DNA of 39,549 nucleotides from Streptomyces sp. BK340 (GCF_007827595.1 NZ_VISR01000050.1:1-39549); one strand, 5' to 3'; counted from the stretch's first letter, positions 31,262 through 39,336 are shown. Notes: generated by a model from the letters alone, not told the origin. Program-made: numbers and translations.

Positions 31262-32083
31262 CTAGTCGGGCCGTGGGGCTTTGACGCCGTGCACGCGCGC
31301 GTACTCCGCGGCCAGCCAGGGGCCGAGGCCGTCCACGTACGACCGCAGGACGTCCGGGTCGCCGACGGGCTCGTAGCCGTACTCCGCCGCCCTGTGCAGC
31401 TCGGCGGCCCGCTCGGGGTAGTAGGCGCCGAACACCTCGGCCATCTCCCGCAGATCGCTGGTCCAGCCGTTCCAGCCGGGCATGACGAGGGTGAAGCCGG
31501 TGCGGACCAAGTGCCGGGACATGCCGCGCACCAGGGGCCGCCGGGCGTCCTCACGGTCCGCGGCGGCGGCGATCCGCTCCCGCCAGCGAGGGAGGAGCAG
31601 CGCGAGGTCGCCGTTCGTCTCCCGGGCGAGCAGGGAGTCGGGGCGGTAGCGGGGCAGGTACTCGGCCAGGTCGTCCCCGAGCAGCGGGGTGCACAGGCAG
31701 GCCACGAACCAGCCCAGGTCGTACGTCTCCAGGTCGCTCAGCAGCCGGGCCCGGCCGTACAGCAGCGTGCCCACGCCGTCGATCTGCGGGTACTCCTTGT
31801 CGAGCGCCTCGCCGAGGGCACGGACGGCCTCCCGGTCGGCGTCGGCGGGCTCCTTGTACAGCGCGACCAGCAGGTCCAGGTCGCTGCGCCCCACGCGCGC
31901 GGTGCCGCGCGGGATCGACCCGTAGAGGTAGGCGCTGTGCAGCCGCGGGCCGAAGGTGTCGAGCAGCCGGTCGCGCGCGGCGGCCACGACCGGACGGAAC
32001 GCGTGCGGCACGCGCGCGAGGGAACCTTCGCGCTCGATGAAGCCCCGGGCGTCGAGCCCGTGGGGGACGGGGGGTTCGGCCAT
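31262..32083 (-). CDS. Nucleotidyltransferase-domain protein
   Basis: 273 residues. The pol-beta-type signature is clear: YLYGSIPRGTARVGRSDLDLLV (Gly55, Ser56, Asp68, Asp70). The C-terminal half is helical (LPRYRPDSLLARETNGDLAL), as in aminoglycoside adenylyltransferase-like enzymes. It may transfer AMP to a small molecule or protein. The acceptor is unknown, and resistance should not be assumed. ATG at 32083 follows CACAGT by 6 bases and lacks a ribosome binding site. No counterpart stands here in the mycobacterial block, so it is probably a lineage-specific insertion. Confidence 0.85.
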   Translation of the reverse strand: MAEPPVPHGLDARGFIEREGSLARVPHAFRPVVAAARDRLLDTFGPRLHSAYLYGSIPRGTARVGRSDLDLLVALYKEPADADREAVRALGEALDKEYPQIDGVGTLLYGRARLLSDLETYDLGWFVACLCTPLLGDDLAEYLPRYRPDSLLARETNGDLALLLPRWRERIAAAADREDARRPLVRGMSRHLVRTGFTLVMPGWNGWTSDLREMAEVFGAYYPERAAELHRAAEYGYEPVGDPDVLRSYVDGLGPWLAAEYARVHGVKAPRPD

Positions 32084-32089
32084 GTGTTC

Positions 32090-32095
32090 ACTGTG
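32090..32095 (-). promoter_or_regulatory. -10-like hexamer of the nucleotidyltransferase gene
   Basis: CACAGT on the minus strand, 6 bases before the ATG at 32083. Confidence 0.3.
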
Positions 32096-32226
32096 CCCCG
32101 ACGGGCACGGTGAAGCCGCATGATTTTCGGTGCCGGTCGGCATCGATCGGCCCGTCCGGCGTTCGAGGACGAGGCCGGTCGGGCCGGGAAAGCAGGGGGC
32201 CGCGGGCGGCAGCGCCCCCGGAGACC

Positions 32227-32901
32227 TCAGCGCGACCGCTTGGCCAGCCGCTCGACGTCCAGCAGGATCACGGCGCGCGCCTCCAGGCGGAGCCACCCAC
32301 GCTGGGCGAAGTCGGCCAGCGCCTTGTTCACGGTCTCGCGCGAGGCGCCCACCAGCTGGGCCAGCTCCTCCTGCGTGAGGTCGTGGACGACGTGGATGCC
32401 CTCCTCGGACTGCACGCCGAAGCGGCGGGAGAGGTCCAGCAGGGCGCGCGCCACACGGCCGGGAACGTCGGAGAAGACCAGGTCGGACATGGCGTCGTTG
32501 GTCTTGCGCAGTCGGCGGGCGACGGCGCGCAGCAGGGCGCCGGCCACCTCGGGGCGGGCGTTCAGCCAGGGCTGGAGGTCGCCGTGACCGAGACCGAGCA
32601 GCTTGACCTCGGTCAGCGCGGTCGCGGTCGCCGTGCGCGGGCCCGGGTCGAACAGCGACAGCTCGCCGATCAGCTCGCTGGGGCCGACGACGGCGAGCAT
32701 GTTCTCGCGGCCGTCGGGGGAGGTGCGGTGCAGCTTCACCTTGCCCTCGGTGACCACGTACAGCCGGTCGCCGGGGTCGCCCTCGTGGAACAGCGAGTCG
32801 CCGCGTGCGAGGGTCACCTCACTCATGGAGGCGCGCAGCTCCGCGGCCTGCTCGTCGTCAAGAGCCGCGAAGAGCGGGTTGCGCCGCAGAACGTCGTCCA
32901 C
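32227..32901 (-). CDS. crp: Cyclic AMP receptor protein Crp
   Basis: 224 residues. The cNMP-binding beta-roll has GDRLYVVTEGKVKL and the phosphate-binding cassette GELSLFDPGPRTATA (Glu and Arg contact cAMP). A C-helix dimer interface follows, then the winged helix with recognition region LTQEELAQLVGASRETVNKAL. In Streptomyces Crp controls germination, development and antibiotic production. The GTG start at 32901 has AAGGAGAG 6 bases upstream and gives the known Streptomyces length. A matching palindrome at 32993-33006 suggests autoregulation and shared control with the divergent nth. Confidence 0.97.
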   Translation of the reverse strand: MDDVLRRNPLFAALDDEQAAELRASMSEVTLARGDSLFHEGDPGDRLYVVTEGKVKLHRTSPDGRENMLAVVGPSELIGELSLFDPGPRTATATALTEVKLLGLGHGDLQPWLNARPEVAGALLRAVARRLRKTNDAMSDLVFSDVPGRVARALLDLSRRFGVQSEEGIHVVHDLTQEELAQLVGASRETVNKALADFAQRGWLRLEARAVILLDVERLAKRSR

Positions 32902-32992
32902 GAGTTCTCTCCTTGTCGACCTGCTCAGGGGATCTTGCTCCCCCTTGGTACCAGGGGACCGTGCTCCCCATTTTGCCGGACGATCCAAACAG

Positions 32993-33006
32993 TGTGATCT
33001 GTCACA
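32993..33006. promoter_or_regulatory. Crp-type operator between crp and nth
   Basis: TGTGA-TCTG-TCACA, a perfect palindrome. It also reads GTG-N6-CAC, the core reported for Streptomyces Crp sites. It lies 92 bases before the crp start and 103 bases before the nth start. Confidence 0.65.
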
Positions 33007-33096
33007 AGGATGCCGCACAGGTGTCCCAAGGTAAGCGGCAGGGGTCCAATCGGGGGCTGATCTTCCGGGTCCGGGGCGGATGTCGGTGCCTGGCTT

Positions 33097-33102
33097 TAGG
33101 CT
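33097..33102 (+). promoter_or_regulatory. -10-like hexamer of nth
   Basis: TAGGCT, 6 bases before the GTG at 33109. Confidence 0.4.
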
Positions 33103-33108
33103 GGCCGG

Positions 33109-34029
33109 GTGTCCAAAACGCCGGTGAGAGCACAGGCCAAGGGGGCTGGGCGGGTGGTTGTACGTCGGGATTCCGCTGTGGGCGAACAGAGCCCTGGCGG
33201 AAATAGCAAAAGTATGAAATCAGGACAAAAGGTACCTCGTAAGAAACCGGCTGCCAACGAGTCCCGCACCGCTCTGGTCCGCCGTGCCCGCCGCATCAAC
33301 CGCGAGCTGGCCGAGGTCTACCCGTACGCCCACCCCGAGCTGGACTTCGAGAACCCCTTCCAGCTGCTCGTCGCCACGGTCCTGTCCGCCCAGACCACCG
33401 ATCTGCGCGTCAACCAGACCACCCCGGCGCTCTTCGCGAAGTACCCCACCCCTGAGGACCTGGCCGCCGCCAACCCGGAGGAGGTCGAGGAGATCCTGCG
33501 CCCCTGCGGCTTCTTCCGGGCCAAGACCCGGTCGGTCATAGGGCTCTCCAAGGCCCTCGCCGAGGACTTCGGCGGCGAGGTCCCCGGAAGGCTGGAGGAC
33601 CTGGTCAAGCTGCCCGGTGTCGGCCGCAAGACCGCCTTCGTGGTCCTCGGCAACGCCTTCGGACGCCCGGGAATCACCGTGGACACCCACTTCCAGCGGC
33701 TGGTGCGGCGCTGGCAGTGGACCGACGAGACCGACCCCGACAAGATCGAGGCGGCCGTCGGCGCGCTGTTCCCGAAGAGCGACTGGACCGACCTGTCCCA
33801 CCACGTGATCTGGCACGGCCGCCGCATCTGCCACGCCCGCAAGCCCGCCTGCGGCGCCTGCCCCATCGCCCCGCTCTGCCCGGCCTACGGCGAGGGCGAG
33901 ACGGACCCGGAGAAGGCGAAGAAGCTCCTGAAGTACGAGAAGGGCGGCTATCCGGGCCAGCGCCTGAACCCTCCGCAGGCCTACCTGGACGCGGGCGGCA
34001 GGCCGGCGCCGCCGCTGGGGGCCGTATGA
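33109..34029 (+). CDS. nth: Endonuclease III (DNA glycosylase/AP lyase)
   Basis: 306 residues. The helix-hairpin-helix LPGVGRKTA carries the lyase Lys174. GITVDTH gives the catalytic Asp192. The [4Fe-4S] cluster ligands are Cys241, Cys248, Cys251 and Cys257 (C-x6-C-x2-C-x5-C). The enzyme removes oxidised pyrimidines and nicks abasic sites. A basic, unstructured N-terminal tail of about 50 residues is longer than in E. coli, and its DNA is AT-rich for this genome (33200-33245). GTG at 33109 follows a -10-like hexamer directly; ATG at 33214 is a possible shorter start. Confidence 0.95.
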   Translation: MSKTPVRAQAKGAGRVVVRRDSAVGEQSPGGNSKSMKSGQKVPRKKPAANESRTALVRRARRINRELAEVYPYAHPELDFENPFQLLVATVLSAQTTDLRVNQTTPALFAKYPTPEDLAAANPEEVEEILRPCGFFRAKTRSVIGLSKALAEDFGGEVPGRLEDLVKLPGVGRKTAFVVLGNAFGRPGITVDTHFQRLVRRWQWTDETDPDKIEAAVGALFPKSDWTDLSHHVIWHGRRICHARKPACGACPIAPLCPAYGEGETDPEKAKKLLKYEKGGYPGQRLNPPQAYLDAGGRPAPPLGAV

Positions 34030-34081
34030 CGGAACGATCCCGGGGCTCGGCGGCGTTGGACACGGCAGGACGGGGGTGGCG

Positions 34082-34777
34082 ATGACGTACACGCACGACA
34101 CGCACAGAGGTCCGGTCACGCTGAGCAAGGAGGGCCTGCCGGGCTGGCTGGACCCGGTGGTGCGGGCCGCGGAGACGGTCGAGCCGCTCCAGCTCAGCCG
34201 CTTCCTGCCGCCGGAGAACGGCTCGGGCCGGCAGTCGGCCGTGCTGATCCTGTTCGGCGAGGGCGAGCACGGCCCCGAGCTGCTGCTCATGGAGCGGGCC
34301 GGCTCCCTGCGCTCCCACGCCGGCCAGCCGTCCTTCCCCGGCGGCGCCCTCGACCCGGAGGACGGCGACGTGCGCGGCGACGGGCCGCTGCGCGCCGCGC
34401 TGCGCGAGGCGGAGGAGGAGACCGGCCTCGACCCCCTCGGCGTCCAGCTCTTCGGCGTCCTGCCCGCCCTCTACATCCCGGTCAGCGGCTTCGTCGTCAC
34501 GCCCGTGCTCGGCTGGTGGCGCGAGCCCAGCCCGGTCGGTGTCGTCGACCCGAACGAGACCGCCCGTGTCTTCACCGTCCCCGTGGCGGATCTCACGGAC
34601 CCCGCCAACCGCGCCACCACCGTCCACCCGAGCGGTCACCGGGGACCGGCATTCCTGGTCGAATCGGCCCTGGTCTGGGGTTTCACGGCCGGAGTGATCG
34701 ACCGCCTGCTGCACTACGCGGGCTGGGAGCGCCCGTGGAACAGGGAGAACGAGGTCCCGCTCGACTGGCGGTCATGA
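34082..34777 (+). CDS. NUDIX CoA diphosphatase-like protein
   Basis: 231 residues. LLMERAGSLRSHAGQPSFPGG is the family signature upstream of the NUDIX box in CoA pyrophosphatases. The box itself (GGALDPEDGD, then LREAEEETGLDP) has complete metal-binding Glu residues. It probably cleaves CoA or acyl-CoA to phosphopantetheine and 3',5'-ADP. ATG at 34082 is preferred over the GTG at 34076. It is the counterpart of Rv3672c; the thioredoxin-like gene that separates it from nth in M. tuberculosis (Rv3673c) is missing here. Confidence 0.92.
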   Translation: MTYTHDTHRGPVTLSKEGLPGWLDPVVRAAETVEPLQLSRFLPPENGSGRQSAVLILFGEGEHGPELLLMERAGSLRSHAGQPSFPGGALDPEDGDVRGDGPLRAALREAEEETGLDPLGVQLFGVLPALYIPVSGFVVTPVLGWWREPSPVGVVDPNETARVFTVPVADLTDPANRATTVHPSGHRGPAFLVESALVWGFTAGVIDRLLHYAGWERPWNRENEVPLDWRS

Positions 34778-34790
34778 CAGGGTGTCGTCC

Positions 34791-35990
34791 GTGAATGTGC
34801 TGGACATCTTGTTGCTGGTCGCCGCCGTGTGGTTCGCGGTCGTGGGCTATCGCCAGGGTTTCGTCGTCGGCATCCTGTCGGTGATCGGATTCCTCGGCGG
34901 TGGTCTCGTCGCCGTGTACACGCTGCCCGTCGTCTGGGACGCAGTGACCGACAACGCGGAGGTCGGCACCACCGCGGCCGTGGTCGCCGTGGTCGTCGTC
35001 ATCGTCTGCGCCTCCATCGGCCAGGCCCTGACCACCCACCTAGGCAACAAGCTGCGCCGCTACATCACCTGGTCCCCCGCACGCGCCCTGGACGCCACCG
35101 GCGGCGCACTTGTCAACGTCGTCGCCATGCTGCTCGTCGCCTGGCTGATCGGATCCGCGCTCGCCCAGACCACGCTGCCGACCCTGGGCAAGGAGGTCCG
35201 CAACTCCAAGGTGCTCCTGGGCGTGTCGGAGGCGCTGCCCGCCGCGGCCGACACCTGGTTCAAGGACTTCACCTCGGTCCTCGCGCAGAACGGCTTCCCG
35301 CAGGTCTTCAGCCCCTTCTCCAACGAGCCGATCAAGGACGTGGAGCCGCCCGACCCGGCCCTGGTGAACAGCCCGGTCGCCAACCGGGCCCAGCGCTCCA
35401 TCGTCAAGGTCACCGGCACCGCCCAGAGCTGCGGCAAGGTCCTGGAGGGCACCGGCTTCGTCTTCGCCGACCGCCGCGTCATGACCAACGCGCACGTCGT
35501 CGGCGGCGTCGACGCGCCCTCCGTGCAGATCGGCGGCGAGGGCCGCAAGTACGCCGCGAAGGTCGTCCTGTACGACTGGAAGCGCGACATCGCCGTCCTC
35601 GACGTACCGGACCTGAAGGCGAGCGCCCTCCGGTTCACCACCCAGGACGCGGCCGGAGGCGACGGCGCGATCGTCGCGGGCTTCCCGGAGAACGGCTCGT
35701 ACGACGTCCGTGCCGCGCGGGTGCGCGGGCGCATCACGGCCAACGGCCCGGACATCTACCACCGCGGCACGGTCAGCCGCGACGTCTACTCCCTGTACGC
35801 GACAGTCCGCCAGGGCAACTCCGGCGGCCCGCTGCTCACACCCGACGGCAAGGTGTACGGCGTGGTGTTCGCCAAGTCCCTCGACGACGCCGACACCGGC
35901 TACGCGCTCACGGCCGACGAGATCCAGCAGGACATCAGCCGGGGGCGTGCGGCGAACGAGCAGGTGGGCACCGACAGCTGTGCCCTGTAA
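34791..35990 (+). CDS. marP: MarP-family membrane serine protease
   Basis: 399 residues. Four membrane helices (CvpA-like, about 3-20, 23-42, 62-80, 104-124) precede a periplasmic trypsin-like domain with the triad His235 (TNAHVVGG), Asp266 (RDIAVLDV) and Ser344 (QGNSGGP). Cys214 and Cys397 sit where M. tuberculosis MarP (His235, Asp264, Ser343, Cys214-Cys395) has its activity-tuning disulfide. That protein is needed for acid and oxidative resistance, acting through cell-wall hydrolase processing. GTG at 34791 has CAGGGTG 6 bases upstream; GTG at 34782 is the alternative. A terminator hairpin follows. Confidence 0.94.
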   Translation: MNVLDILLLVAAVWFAVVGYRQGFVVGILSVIGFLGGGLVAVYTLPVVWDAVTDNAEVGTTAAVVAVVVVIVCASIGQALTTHLGNKLRRYITWSPARALDATGGALVNVVAMLLVAWLIGSALAQTTLPTLGKEVRNSKVLLGVSEALPAAADTWFKDFTSVLAQNGFPQVFSPFSNEPIKDVEPPDPALVNSPVANRAQRSIVKVTGTAQSCGKVLEGTGFVFADRRVMTNAHVVGGVDAPSVQIGGEGRKYAAKVVLYDWKRDIAVLDVPDLKASALRFTTQDAAGGDGAIVAGFPENGSYDVRAARVRGRITANGPDIYHRGTVSRDVYSLYATVRQGNSGGPLLTPDGKVYGVVFAKSLDDADTGYALTADEIQQDISRGRAANEQVGTDSCAL

Positions 35991-36007
35991 GGGTGTTGGG
36001 GATGCGT

Positions 36008-36030
36008 CCCGCGCGGTTCAGCCGCGCGGG
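36008..36030. terminator. Hairpin between marP and the small minus-strand gene
   Basis: A 9-base GC stem (36008-36016 with 36022-36030) and 5-base loop, starting 17 bases after the marP stop. The stop codon of the convergent small gene (36018-36020) lies in the loop. Confidence 0.65.
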
Positions 36031-36197
36031 TGACGCAGGCGCACGGAGACCCAGCGGGCCCGGCGGCGCAGGATGCGCGGAATTCCCACCCTGAGATCCG
36101 CCTCCGCGAGCTGCGGAGTGCCTCGCTGCGAGGAGCTCGGCCCGGCGGCCGAGCGGCGGTTGCGGGGTGCGTCACTGTAGTCGTGCGTCCAGCCCAT
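36018..36197 (-). CDS. Small basic hypothetical protein, 59 residues
   Basis: MGWTHDYSDAPRNRR followed by a polar middle and a strongly basic amphipathic tail (VGIPRILRRRARWVSVRLRH). Third positions are G/C-biased, and the frame fills an otherwise empty 335-base gap. A GGGG run lies just before the ATG, too close for an ideal ribosome binding site. I do not recognise the family; it may be a nucleic-acid- or membrane-binding peptide. Its stop lies inside the marP terminator loop. Confidence 0.5.
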   Translation of the reverse strand: MGWTHDYSDAPRNRRSAAGPSSSQRGTPQLAEADLRVGIPRILRRRARWVSVRLRHPRG

Positions 36198-36325
36198 ACC
36201 CCGACGTGTGCCCCCGCCCCAAGGTCGATAACCGCCTCCGCGCCCCCCAATTGGCCTATGCGGCAGGCATGTGGCCGTTCGAGGGACAACTGTCCAGGAA
36301 GCGGATACTCCACTCACCGAGCCGC

Positions 36326-37261
36326 TTACCGGTCCGGCTCGGGATCCTTCAGCCAGTTGATGAGTTCGGTGGAGAAAGCCGCCGGGTCCTCTTCGTGCGG
36401 GAAGTGGCCGAGACCGTCGAACAGGCGCCAGCGGTACGGGGCTTCGACGTACTCGCCCGAGCCCGCCGCGCTGCGCGTCCGGGCCACCGGGTCCAGTGAG
36501 CCGTGCAGATGGAGCGTCGGCACCCGGACCGGCCGCTTCATCCTGCGGTTGAACTGGATGCCGTCCGGGCGGGCCAGCGAGCGCACCAGCCAGCGGTACG
36601 GCTCGATCGCGCAGTGCGCGGTGGACGGGATGCACATGGCCCGCTGGTACGCCTCCACGTCCGCGTCCTCCGGCAGTCGCGGCCCGGACCACTCCCGGAT
36701 CAGCCGGCCCACCAGCGCGCCGTCGTCGGCGGTCAGCTGACGCTCCGGGATCCACGGCCGCTGGAAGCCCCAGATGTAGGAGCCGGCCGCCGTCTGCCGG
36801 GCGTCCCGGAGCATCGCGGAGCGCCACCGCCGGGGGTGCGGCATCGACACGACCGCGAGCCGTCGTACGAGCTTGGGCCGCATCGCCGCAGCCGTCCACG
36901 CCAGATAGCCGCCCAGGTCGTGCCCGACCAGTGCGGCGTCCGGCTCGCCGAGCGAGCGGATGACGCCGGTGACGTCCAGGGCGAGGTTGGCCGGGTCGTA
37001 CCCGCGCGGGGTGCGGTCGCTGCCGCCGACACCGCGCAGGTCCATGGCCACCGCCCGGTACCCCGCGTCGGCGAGCGCGACCAGCTGGTGCCGCCACGTC
37101 CACCAGAACTGCGGGAAGCCGTGCAGCAGCAGCACCAGGGGTCCGTCGCCGAGTTCGGCGATGTGGAAGCGCGCGCCGTTGGCGGCGACGTCCCGGTGCG
37201 TCACCTTCTCCCCGTGGGGGAGGTCGATCCTTACGGCCGATGTCGCGGCGGGCTCCGTCAT
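36326..37261 (-). CDS. Alpha/beta hydrolase, epoxide-hydrolase-like
   Basis: 311 residues. The fold motifs are HGFPQFWWTW (oxyanion HGxP, 47-50), DLRGVGGSD, the nucleophile elbow GHDLGGYLAW (Asp115), the acid in HGSLDP and the His in GLGHFPHEEDP. An Asp nucleophile with HGFP points to soluble epoxide hydrolases or haloalkane dehalogenases. M. tuberculosis EphE (Rv3670) is at the same place next to marP. ATG at 37261 overlaps the stop of the holin-family gene (ATGA), so the two are coupled. Confidence 0.92.
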   Translation of the reverse strand: MTEPAATSAVRIDLPHGEKVTHRDVAANGARFHIAELGDGPLVLLLHGFPQFWWTWRHQLVALADAGYRAVAMDLRGVGGSDRTPRGYDPANLALDVTGVIRSLGEPDAALVGHDLGGYLAWTAAAMRPKLVRRLAVVSMPHPRRWRSAMLRDARQTAAGSYIWGFQRPWIPERQLTADDGALVGRLIREWSGPRLPEDADVEAYQRAMCIPSTAHCAIEPYRWLVRSLARPDGIQFNRRMKRPVRVPTLHLHGSLDPVARTRSAAGSGEYVEAPYRWRLFDGLGHFPHEEDPAAFSTELINWLKDPEPDR

Positions 37262-37746
37262 GACGACGAGCGTGCCACAGCCTCGATGGCCTCGGGCGCC
37301 CGGTCGTGCGGCAGCTCCGGGCGCGGGTGCGGCTTGGCGTTCTGCAGGACGCCCGCCGTCTCCTTCATCGACGCGGCGACCGTCTGCGGCCCCTGGCTCT
37401 TCTTGACCTTCTTCGCGAACCTCGTGCCGATGAGCGCGAGCAGGCCGGCGACCAGCACGTTCGCCGCGAAGGACAGCAGGAAGCAGACGGCGAGGTTCCA
37501 GCCGCTCCAGGTCCGAATGCCGTACGCCAGAGCGAAGTTGAGCATCGGCAGGGAGAACAGCAGCACCATGCCGGCCGCCCCGAAGGCACCACCGCTGGTC
37601 GCGCCGCGCTTGACGTCCTGCCTGAGCTGAGCCTTGGCCAGCGCGATCTCGTCGTGCACCAGCGCCGACATTTCGGTCGTCGCCGAGGCGACCAGCTGGC
37701 CGATGCTGCGTTCGGCGCCGACCGGGCTGCCGTCGGGTGCGCTCAT
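37258..37746 (-). CDS. Phage-holin-family (PF07332-type) membrane protein
   Basis: 162 residues: a helical N-terminus (SIGQLVASATTEMSALVHDE, then IALAKAQLRQDVKR), two membrane helices (about 50-75 and 85-108) and a basic/Pro-rich tail. This is the actinobacterial holin-superfamily 3.6 pattern. Despite the name, these chromosomal proteins are not known to lyse cells. Rv3669 is the positional counterpart. ATG at 37746 has AGAGGGAG upstream; the gene is coupled to the hydrolase downstream. Confidence 0.88.
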   Translation of the reverse strand: MSAPDGSPVGAERSIGQLVASATTEMSALVHDEIALAKAQLRQDVKRGATSGGAFGAAGMVLLFSLPMLNFALAYGIRTWSGWNLAVCFLLSFAANVLVAGLLALIGTRFAKKVKKSQGPQTVAASMKETAGVLQNAKPHPRPELPHDRAPEAIEAVARSSS

Positions 37747-37801
37747 CGCGTTCTCCCTCTGAAGTCGTATCTGCCGTCTTGATTTGTACCGTCTCGTCAG
37801 A

Positions 37802-39244
37802 TCATGCCGGACGACCGTGCTCCTCGCCTGCCCCGCCCGGCACTTCCGCATCCCCGTGGCGCGCCGCGGCGGCCTTCTCGGTGGCGATGCGGCGGTGCTC
37901 GGCGGCCTTGCGCTCGTAGATGTCCGCCATCCGCAGGTGGTAGGCCGGGTCGTCCTGCTCGTAGATGTCCGGGATGCCGTCCCGGTCCTCGTCGCGCTCC
38001 TCGTTCTCGCACAGTCCGCGGTAGCGGGCGTTGCGTATCTTCAGCAGCACCGTGGCACACAGGGCGGCGATCAGCGATCCGGTGAGGACGGCCGCCTTCA
38101 CCTCGTCGGTCAGCAGCGCGTCGCCCGCGAAGGCCAGTTCGCCGATGAGCAGCGAGACGGTGAAGCCGATCCCGGCGAGGGAGGCCACCGCGAAGATGTC
38201 GGCCCATTCCAGGTCCTCGCTGAGCTCCGCGTGGGTGAAGCGGGCCGTCAGCCAGGTGCCGCCGAAGATGCCGAGCGTCTTGCCGACGACCAGTCCGAGC
38301 ACCACGCCGAGCGTCTCCGGCTCGGTGAACACATCCGCGAGTGCCCTGCCGGAGACCGCCACCCCCGCGCTGAACAGCGCGAACAGCGGTACGGCGAGCC
38401 CGGCCGACAGCGGCCGCACCAGGTGCTCGACGTGCTCGCCCGGCGAGTGCTCCTCACCCTCACGGGTGGTGCAGCGCAGCATCAGGCCCATCGCCACGCC
38501 GGCGATGGTGGCGTGCACGCCGCTGTTGTACATCAGCGCCCAGACGACGACGGCCAGCGGCACGTACACGTACCAGCCGCGTACGCCCTTGCGCAGCAGC
38601 AGCCAGAAGACCGCCAGCCCGGCGACGGCCCCGCCGAGCGCCGCGAAGTCGATCCGCTCCGTGAAGAAGATCGCGATGATCAGGATCGCGAACAGGTCGT
38701 CGACGACCGCGAGGGTGAGCAGGAAGGCGCGCAGGGCGCTGGGCAGCGAGGTGCCGATGACCGCGAGGACGGCGAGCGCGAAGGCGATGTCGGTGGCGGT
38801 GGGCACCGCCCAGCCCTGGGTGGAGCCGTGCCCGGTGAGGTTGGTGAGGGTGTAGACGAGCGCCGGTACGGCCATCCCGCACAGTGCGGCCACCACGGGC
38901 AGCACCGCCGCCCTGGGGTCGCGCAGGTCCCCGGCGACCAGCTCGCGCTTGAGTTCGATGCCGGCGACGAAGAAGAAGACGGCGAGGAGGCCGTCGGCGG
39001 CCCAGTGGGCCACGGACAGGTTCAGGCCGAGGGCGCTCGGGCCGAAGTGGAAGTCGCTGACCGCCTCGTAGCTGTGGTGCAGGGCGGGAATGTTCGCCCA
39101 GATCAGCGCGGCCACCGTGGCGACGAGAAGCAGGACACCGCCGACGGTCTCGGTGCGCAGCGCGTCCGCGACGAAGGTCCGCTCGGGCAGGGACAGGCGT
39201 CCGAGAGCCTTGCGGGCGGTGTTCGGGGTGCGGGGCGCGGCCAC
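37802..39244 (-). CDS. nhaA: Na+/H+ antiporter NhaA
   Basis: 480 residues, longer than the about 390 of E. coli NhaA. The transport core has FFVAGIELKREL, TATDIAFALAVL and the ion-binding pair Asp182-Asp183 (TLAVVDDLFAI). It exchanges Na+ or Li+ for H+ and controls cytoplasmic pH and sodium. A cytoplasmic tail of about 65 residues contains an EF-hand-like loop (DEDRDGIPDIYE, 418-429), then a charged helix (MADIYERKAAEHRRIATEK). GTG at 39244 has GGAGGT 7 bases upstream; longer in-frame starts read through this site. The closing Gly/Glu-rich stretch is low complexity. Confidence 0.94.
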   Translation of the reverse strand: MAAPRTPNTARKALGRLSLPERTFVADALRTETVGGVLLLVATVAALIWANIPALHHSYEAVSDFHFGPSALGLNLSVAHWAADGLLAVFFFVAGIELKRELVAGDLRDPRAAVLPVVAALCGMAVPALVYTLTNLTGHGSTQGWAVPTATDIAFALAVLAVIGTSLPSALRAFLLTLAVVDDLFAILIIAIFFTERIDFAALGGAVAGLAVFWLLLRKGVRGWYVYVPLAVVVWALMYNSGVHATIAGVAMGLMLRCTTREGEEHSPGEHVEHLVRPLSAGLAVPLFALFSAGVAVSGRALADVFTEPETLGVVLGLVVGKTLGIFGGTWLTARFTHAELSEDLEWADIFAVASLAGIGFTVSLLIGELAFAGDALLTDEVKAAVLTGSLIAALCATVLLKIRNARYRGLCENEERDEDRDGIPDIYEQDDPAYHLRMADIYERKAAEHRRIATEKAAAARHGDAEVPGGAGEEHGRPA

Positions 39245-39336
39245 GGTGGGGACCTCCGGGTCTGTGGGCAGGACGGAGCGCTTGCCGACCAGACTTCCCG
39301 GCACACCTGGAGGATCGTTTCGCGTTGGGACTTTGT

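Noticed and set aside
31262..32083. Aminoglycoside resistance gene
   Set aside because: The nucleotidyltransferase signature is shared by many non-resistance proteins, and nothing in sequence or context supports an aminoglycoside substrate.
37258..37746. Prophage lysis gene
   Set aside because: The holin-family name is historical. The gene is coupled to a chromosomal hydrolase, lies in a conserved block and has no phage genes nearby.
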